From NCBI RefSeq assembly GCF_001297775.1, contig NZ_LIFX01000016.1, positions 1-64,000 on the forward strand: a DNA stretch of 64,000 nucleotides, given 5' to 3'. Within the stretch, counting starts at the first letter, position 1. Every line of letters begins with the position of its first letter. The notes under the pieces were generated by a model. That model made no database searches and was not told the origin of the DNA. It saw nothing but the letters and a program-made list of their open reading frames with translations. Positions 59,271 to 64,000 of this stretch are shown here, piece after piece. This DNA is from Trabulsiella odontotermitis. Its GTDB lineage: Bacteria > Pseudomonadota > Gammaproteobacteria > Enterobacterales > Enterobacteriaceae. The position numbers and the translations under genes were made by a program.

Positions 59271-60263
59271 ATGTGTCAGCAGCAAAATGACTGGGAAACG
59301 AGAGAAAATGCGTTTGCTGCATTCAGCATGGGGCCGTTGACGGAATTCTGGCGTCAGCGCGAAGAGGCTGAATTTAAGGGTGTGGACAATGTTCCGGTAC
59401 GTTTTGTCCGTTTCTGTGATGCCAAAAACGATCGTGTTATTGTCATCTGCCCCGGGCGAATCGAGAGCTATGTAAAGTATGCTGAGCTGGCCTGGGATCT
59501 TTTTCACAGTGGTTTTGACGTCCTGATTATTGACCATCGCGGGCAGGGACGTTCCGGGCGAATGCTGTCGGATACGCACCGCGGACATGTGGTGAATTTT
59601 AGTGACTACGTCGACGATCTTGCCGCGTTCTGGCAGCAAGAGGTCGCCCCGGGTCACTGGCGCAAGCGTTTTATCCTGGCTCATTCGATGGGAGGCGCGA
59701 TTGCGACGCTCTTTTTGCAGCGTTTTCCTCATCAATGTGATGCCATCGCGCTGAGTGCGGCAATGTTTGGCATAATCATTCGTCTTCCCGACTGGATGGT
59801 GCGCCACATTCTCGACTGGGCTGAGGGCCATCAGCGCATTCGGGAAGGATATGCCATCGGTACAGGCCGTTGGCGTGCGCTACCGTTCGGGATAAACGTG
59901 CTGACGCACAGCAAAGAACGCTATCGTCGTAACCAGCGTTTTTATGCTGATAATCCGCAATTACGGGTCGGCGGCCCAACCTGGCACTGGGTGCGGGAAG
60001 GCATGCTGGCGGGCGAACAGGTGCTCGCAGGCGCGTCAGACGACGCCACGCCTGTTCTGTTATTGCAGGCGGAAGAAGAACGTGTGGTGGATAACCGCAT
60101 GCATGATCGTTTTTGTGAAATACGCGCTGCGGCGGGTCATCCCTGTGATGGGGGTAAACCGCTCGTCATAGAAGGCGCTTACCATGAGATCCTTTTCGAA
60201 AAGGACGCTATGCGCTCGGTCGCGCTTCATGCCATCGTCGATTTTTTCTGTCGACATGATTAA
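59271..60263 (+). CDS. pldB: Lysophospholipase L2
   Basis: A 330-residue alpha/beta hydrolase that degrades lysophospholipids. The nucleophile elbow is AHSMGGAI, the oxyanion strand block DVLIIDHRGQGRSGR, and late catalytic residues are in VVDNRMHDRF and GAYHEILFE. It is about ten residues shorter at the C-terminus than E. coli PldB. The ATG of MCQQQNDWETREN is the family start; 32 extra codons upstream are rejected. yigL follows by 41 bases and is co-transcribed in E. coli, where SgrS stabilises a processed yigL message. Confidence 0.94.
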   Translation: MCQQQNDWETRENAFAAFSMGPLTEFWRQREEAEFKGVDNVPVRFVRFCDAKNDRVIVICPGRIESYVKYAELAWDLFHSGFDVLIIDHRGQGRSGRMLSDTHRGHVVNFSDYVDDLAAFWQQEVAPGHWRKRFILAHSMGGAIATLFLQRFPHQCDAIALSAAMFGIIIRLPDWMVRHILDWAEGHQRIREGYAIGTGRWRALPFGINVLTHSKERYRRNQRFYADNPQLRVGGPTWHWVREGMLAGEQVLAGASDDATPVLLLQAEEERVVDNRMHDRFCEIRAAAGHPCDGGKPLVIEGAYHEILFEKDAMRSVALHAIVDFFCRHD

Positions 60264-60304
60264 TCCGGCGAAAACGCCGCTTTGCTTAGAGGTTGAATTC
60301 TTTT

Positions 60305-61105
60305 ATGTACCAGGTTGTTGCGTCTGATTTAGATGGCACATTGCTTAACCCCGACCACATGTTGTCTCCCTACACCAAAGAAACGCTGAAGTTGCTGACC
60401 GCCCGCGACGTTCATTTCATGTTCGCGACGGGTCGTCATTACATTGACGTCGGGCAAATCCGTGCCAATCTGGGTATCAAAGCCTGGATGATCACCTCCA
60501 ACGGCGCGCGTGTACATGACACCGACGGCAACCTGGTGTTCGCGCATAACCTTGACAGCGATATCGCGTCTGATCTGTTTGGCGTGGTGAATAATAATCC
60601 CGATATTGTGACCAACGTTTATCGCGATGATGACTGGTTCATGAACCGTCATCGTCCGGAAGAGATGCGTTTCTTCAAGGAAGCGGTATTTAAGTACTCG
60701 CTTTACGAACCCGGTTTACTGGAGCCGGAAGGTGTCAGTAAAGTGTTTTTCACCTGCCACGATCACGAGATCCTGTTGCCGCTGGAGCAGGCTATCAATG
60801 CCCGCTGGGGTGACCGCGTCAACGTCAGTTTTTCCACACTGACCTGCCTGGAAGTGATGGCGGGCGGCGTGTCGAAAGGCCATGCGCTGGAAGCTGTCGC
60901 GAAGGAAATGGGCTACAACCTGCAAGACTGTATCGCCTTTGGCGACGGTATGAACGACGCGGAAATGCTGTCGATGGCAGGGAAAGGCTGCATCATGGCA
61001 GGCGCGCATCAGCGCCTGAAAGATCTGCACCCTGAACTGGAAGTGATTGGCAGCAACGCGGACGATGCTGTTGCTCACTATCTGCGCAAGCTGTACTTGG
61101 ATTGA
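60305..61105 (+). CDS. yigL: Sugar phosphatase YigL
   Basis: A 266-residue Cof-type HAD phosphatase with motif I DLDGTLL (residues 8-14), motif II ITSNGA and motif IV FGDGMNDAEML. E. coli YigL dephosphorylates sugar phosphates during glucose-phosphate stress and is a positive target of sRNA SgrS in the pldB-yigL message. The ATG of MYQVVASDLDG gives the E. coli length. Confidence 0.95.
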   Translation: MYQVVASDLDGTLLNPDHMLSPYTKETLKLLTARDVHFMFATGRHYIDVGQIRANLGIKAWMITSNGARVHDTDGNLVFAHNLDSDIASDLFGVVNNNPDIVTNVYRDDDWFMNRHRPEEMRFFKEAVFKYSLYEPGLLEPEGVSKVFFTCHDHEILLPLEQAINARWGDRVNVSFSTLTCLEVMAGGVSKGHALEAVAKEMGYNLQDCIAFGDGMNDAEMLSMAGKGCIMAGAHQRLKDLHPELEVIGSNADDAVAHYLRKLYLD

Positions 61106-61110
61106 CAAAC

Positions 61111-61143
61111 TTGACGACTGATTGTTTTTTAATCAGTCGTCAA
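61111..61143. terminator. Perfect 13-bp hairpin after yigL
   Basis: TTGACGACTGATT (61111-61123) pairs with AATCAGTCGTCAA (61131-61143), 5 bases after the yigL stop. The T run (GTTTTTT) is in the loop, not after the stem. It probably marks the end of the pldB-yigL message, but the layout is unusual. Confidence 0.6.
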
Positions 61144-61192
61144 CCTTCAGCTCCGCTACAATGGGCCTCTGTTTTTCGGAAAGAGAGTCATT

Positions 61193-62092
61193 GTGGCGCT
61201 ACTCATTATCACCACCATCCTGTGGGCCTTCTCCTTTAGCCTGATTGGCGAATACCTCGCAGGGCATGTCGACAGCTATTTTTCTGTGCTGATACGCATT
61301 GGCCTGGCGGCACTGGTGTTTATTCCGTTTCTGCGCCTGCGCGGGCAAACACTGAAAACCATCGCGCTGTATATGCTGGTTGGCGCTATGCAACTGGGTG
61401 TGATGTATCTGTTCAGTTTCCGCGCTTATCTCTACCTGACGGTATCGGAATTCCTGCTGTTCACGGTGTTAACGCCGCTGTATGTCACGCTGATTTACGA
61501 TCTGCTCAGTAAGCGCCGTCTGCGTTGGGGGTATCTCCTGAGTGCCATGCTGGCAGTGATCGGCGCGGCCATTATTCGCTATGACAAAGTCAGTGACCAT
61601 TTCTGGACGGGGCTGCTGCTGGTACAACTGGCCAACATCAGCTTTGCCATTGGCATGGTGGGGTACAAACGGCTGATGGAAATTCACCCGATGCCGCAGC
61701 ATAACGCTTTCGCGTGGTTCTACATGGGCGCGTTTCTGGTGGCGGTCGCGGCGTGGTTTACGCTCGGGGATCCGCAAAAACTGCCGACCACCACGCTGCA
61801 ATGGGGCATTCTGGTATGGCTGGGCGTTGTGGCCTCGGGGCTGGGGTATTTCATGTGGAACTATGGCGCGACGCAGGTGGATGCCGGAACGCTCGGCATC
61901 ATGAATAACGTCCATGTTCCCGCAGGGTTGCTGGTGAATCTGGCCATCTGGCAGGAGCAGCCGCACTGGCCGAGTTTCATCATTGGGGGAACGGTGATAA
62001 TGGCTTCACTGTGGGTCCATCGCCATTGGGTCGCTCCGCGTTCCGCACAAAAGGAAGATGATCGCAGGCGTGATTCCGCGTTGAACGAATAA
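61193..62092 (+). CDS. yigM: Biotin transporter YigM
   Basis: A 299-residue DMT-superfamily carboxylate/amino acid transporter-type protein with ten membrane segments; E. coli YigM is the biotin importer. [33 protein letters not shown] is a conserved stretch. The GTG start at 61193 gives the exact E. coli length. Its last 113 bases overlap the 3' end of metR on the other strand. Confidence 0.94.
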   Translation: MALLIITTILWAFSFSLIGEYLAGHVDSYFSVLIRIGLAALVFIPFLRLRGQTLKTIALYMLVGAMQLGVMYLFSFRAYLYLTVSEFLLFTVLTPLYVTLIYDLLSKRRLRWGYLLSAMLAVIGAAIIRYDKVSDHFWTGLLLVQLANISFAIGMVGYKRLMEIHPMPQHNAFAWFYMGAFLVAVAAWFTLGDPQKLPTTTLQWGILVWLGVVASGLGYFMWNYGATQVDAGTLGIMNNVHVPAGLLVNLAIWQEQPHWPSFIIGGTVIMASLWVHRHWVAPRSAQKEDDRRRDSALNE

Positions 62093-62933
62093 ACGCTTCC
62101 GTCACCGGCTGACGCTGCTCGCCATCTCGCACGGCGGCGTACAGTCGGCTCCACAGTCCTTCTCCCAGGGTTTTGGTGGTCACCAGACCCTGACGTTCAA
62201 AGCTCTCCACCACCCAATGCGGTAGCGCCGCGATCCCCATCTGCGCCGCCACCATCTGGATCAGCAGCAGCGTATTATCCACGCTTTTCAGCGAAGGACT
62301 GACGCCCGCGGGTTGCAGGAAATGGCGCCAGATATCCAGACGACCGCGCTGCACCGGGTAGATAAGCAACGTCTCGCTGGCTAAATCTTCCGGCGTGATA
62401 CGCGCTTTTGCTGCCAGCGGATGCTCCGGCGCCAGAATCAGGCGCACTTCATAATCAAACATCGGTGAATAGTGCAGACCGCTGCGCGGCAGAATATCGG
62501 AGGTGAGGACGATATCCAGCTCGCCTTGCTGCAATGCGGGTTGCGGATCAAACGTCACGCCCGATTTGAAATCCACCTCAACCTGCGGCCATTGCGCGCG
62601 AAAGTTTTGTAGTGCCGGGGTCAGCCACTGAATACAGCTGTGGCATTCGATCGCAATACGCAGCGTCGTTTGCTGTGGCTCATTGCAGGCCTGTAGCGCG
62701 CGACTGATTTGCGGCAGCACCTGGTTCGCCAGTTGAAGCAGAATTTCCCCCTGTGGCGTGAAGCGCAGCGGCTGACTTTTACGCACAAAAAGACGAAAGC
62801 CGAGGCGCTGTTCCAGATCGCTGAACTGATGGGAAAGGGCGGACTGGGTCTGATGCAGCGTCGCTGCCGCTGCGGCGAGCGAGCCGCTGTTCCGTAACGC
62901 CTGTAGCGTTTTCAGATGTTTTATCTCGATCAT
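61980..62933 (-). CDS. metR: LysR-type regulator MetR
   Basis: A 317-residue LysR regulator that activates metE, metH and other methionine genes with homocysteine as effector. The HTH is [19 protein letters not shown] (about residues 19-37). It is divergent from metE with 118 bases between. Its coding 3' end overlaps yigM antisense by 113 bases, and the C-terminal 25 residues are the least conserved part. Confidence 0.96.
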   Translation of the reverse strand: MIEIKHLKTLQALRNSGSLAAAAATLHQTQSALSHQFSDLEQRLGFRLFVRKSQPLRFTPQGEILLQLANQVLPQISRALQACNEPQQTTLRIAIECHSCIQWLTPALQNFRAQWPQVEVDFKSGVTFDPQPALQQGELDIVLTSDILPRSGLHYSPMFDYEVRLILAPEHPLAAKARITPEDLASETLLIYPVQRGRLDIWRHFLQPAGVSPSLKSVDNTLLLIQMVAAQMGIAALPHWVVESFERQGLVTTKTLGEGLWSRLYAAVRDGEQRQPVTEAFIRSTRNHACDHLPFVRNAERPNGDGPTVKPLSPFPQ

Positions 62934-63020
62934 GAAAGTCCTTCACTTCGGCATGAACAAATTGCGCTTGAGGAATATACAGTACTTGCGAATTATAGAT
63001 GTGTAAACATCTGGATGGCT
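62933..63020. promoter_or_regulatory. metR-metE control region
   Basis: TGAAAGTCCTTCA at 62933-62945 fits the MetR site TGAA-N5-TTCA and overlaps the metR start codon. At 62997-63020 three consecutive 8-mers (AGATGTGT, AAACATCT, GGATGGCT) resemble the MetJ box AGACGTCT with 6, 6 and 5 of 8 positions. Both regulators control this divergent pair in E. coli. Confidence 0.7.
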
Positions 63021-63051
63021 AAATCCTGAAAAATTCACAAGGGGCAACAGT

Positions 63052-64000
63052 ATGACAATTATTAACCACACCCTCGGTTTTCCTCGCGTTGGCCTGCACC
63101 GCGAGCTGAAAAAAGCGCAAGAAAGTTATTGGGCGGGGAATGCTTCTCGCGAAGCGTTGCTGGAAACCGGTCGCGAACTGCGCGCTCGTCACTGGGAACA
63201 GCAAAAACAGGCCGGTATTGATCTGCTGCCGGTGGGGGACTTCGCCTGGTACGACCATGTTCTGACGACCAGCCTGTTGCTGGGTAACGTACCGGCTCGT
63301 CATCAGAATAAAGACGGTTCCGTGGATATCGACACCCTGTTCCGCATCGGGCGTGGTCGCGCACCGACCGGCGAACCGGCGGCGGCCGCGGAAATGACCA
63401 AGTGGTTTAACACCAACTATCACTACATGGTGCCTGAGTTCACCAAAGGCCAGCAGTTCAAATTGACCTGGACGCAATTGCTGGAAGAAGTCGACGAAGC
63501 GCTGGCACTGGGCCATAGGGTGAAACCGGTACTGCTGGGGCCGGTCACTTATCTGTGGCTGGGCAAAGTGAAGGGCGAATCATTCGATCGCCTCAGCCTG
63601 CTGAATGACATTCTGCCGGTCTACAAACAGGTGCTGGCAGCGCTGGCAAAACGTGGCATCGAGTGGGTGCAGATTGACGAGCCCGCGCTGGTGCTTGAAC
63701 TGCCGCAGGCATGGCTGGAAGCATTCAAACCTGCGTACGACGCGTTGCAAGGGGCGGTGAAGCTGCTGCTCACCACCTATTTTGAAGGCGTCACGCCGAA
63801 TCTGGACACCATCACTTCGTTGCCGGTACAGGGGCTGCATGTGGATCTGGTACACGGTAAGGACAGCGTTGCCGAACTGCATAAACGTCTGCCTGCTGAC
63901 TGGCTGCTGTCTGCCGGTCTGGTGAATGGCCGTAACGTCTGGCGCGCCGATCTGACAGAAAAATACGCGCAAATTCGCGATATCATCGGCAAACGTGATC
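63052..64000 (+). CDS. metE: Cobalamin-independent methionine synthase, N-terminal part
   Basis: The first 316 codons of MetE (about 753 residues in E. coli), cut by the window end. [22 protein letters not shown] is the family start, with GGGGCAAC as RBS. The N-terminal barrel blocks [14 protein letters not shown] and [12 protein letters not shown] are visible; the zinc-binding catalytic C-terminal barrel lies outside. The enzyme transfers the methyl group of methyl-tetrahydropteroylglutamate to homocysteine. Confidence 0.97.
   Translation, partial: MTIINHTLGFPRVGLHRELKKAQESYWAGNASREALLETGRELRARHWEQQKQAGIDLLPVGDFAWYDHVLTTSLLLGNVPARHQNKDGSVDIDTLFRIGRGRAPTGEPAAAAEMTKWFNTNYHYMVPEFTKGQQFKLTWTQLLEEVDEALALGHRVKPVLLGPVTYLWLGKVKGESFDRLSLLNDILPVYKQVLAALAKRGIEWVQIDEPALVLELPQAWLEAFKPAYDALQGAVKLLLTTYFEGVTPNLDTITSLPVQGLHVDLVHGKDSVAELHKRLPADWLLSAGLVNGRNVWRADLTEKYAQIRDIIGKRD

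Overview
This window is chromosomal DNA of an enterobacterium (family Enterobacteriaceae). Nearly every protein is close, over its full length, to its Escherichia coli/Salmonella counterpart, and the gene order follows the E. coli rrnC-ilv-rho-wec-hem-cya-uvrD-recQ-metE segment. Several traits point away from E. coli K-12 and towards a Citrobacter/Salmonella/Enterobacter-like genome: ilvG is intact, an extra DUF2461 gene sits after ilvA, an extra three-gene cassette (Crp/Fnr-type regulator, nucleoside phosphorylase, PnuC) sits between ppiC and rep, and nothing but glmZ lies between the proM tRNA and hemY. The genus is not resolved. No phage, insertion sequence or CRISPR array is visible.

Layout. 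1-520: end of an rRNA operon (spacer with an ERIC-like palindrome, 5S rRNA, tRNA-Asp, tRNA-Trp, terminator). 557-3385: hdfR, maoP with a maoS-like site, comM. 3386-13636: branched-chain amino acid genes: ilvL attenuator, ilvX, ilvG, ilvM, ilvE, an ERIC element, ilvD, ilvA, a DUF2461 gene, then ilvY divergent from ilvC with two IlvY-type operators. 13694-16420: ppiC and the accessory regulator/phosphorylase/pnuC cassette. 16485-23396: rep, gppA-rhlB, trxA, rho. 23584-36425: the enterobacterial common antigen operon (wecA, wzzE, wecB, wecC, rffG, rffH, wecD, wecE, wzxE, wecF, wzyE, wecG), closed by a strong terminator. 36581-38543: yifK and a four-tRNA operon (Arg, His, Leu, Pro). 38575-38974: sRNA gene glmZ with a sigma-54 promoter and three GlrR-type sites. 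38993-43088: hemCDXY. 43089-46349: cyaA with a CRP site, and cyaY. 46487-49869: lptM, dapF, yigA, xerC, yigB. 49865-53420: LexA-controlled uvrD, then corA with its leader peptide. 53459-62933: rarD, yigI, pldA, recQ, rhtC, rhtB, pldB, yigL, yigM, metR. 63052-64000: start of metE, cut by the window edge.

How the genes work together. The ilv block carries four of the shared steps of isoleucine/valine synthesis plus threonine deaminase. ilvL attenuation controls the main operon and IlvY controls ilvC. The wec block makes lipid I, UDP-ManNAcA and TDP-Fuc4NAc, joins them into lipid III, flips it and polymerises it. hemCD make uroporphyrinogen III. metR activates metE. Most of the window is housekeeping. 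The least explained parts are the regulator/phosphorylase/PnuC cassette at 14056-16420, read here as a possible pyridine-nucleoside uptake and cleavage module, the DUF2461 gene, and the two ERIC-type palindromes placed inside transcribed units (rRNA precursor and ilv mRNA).
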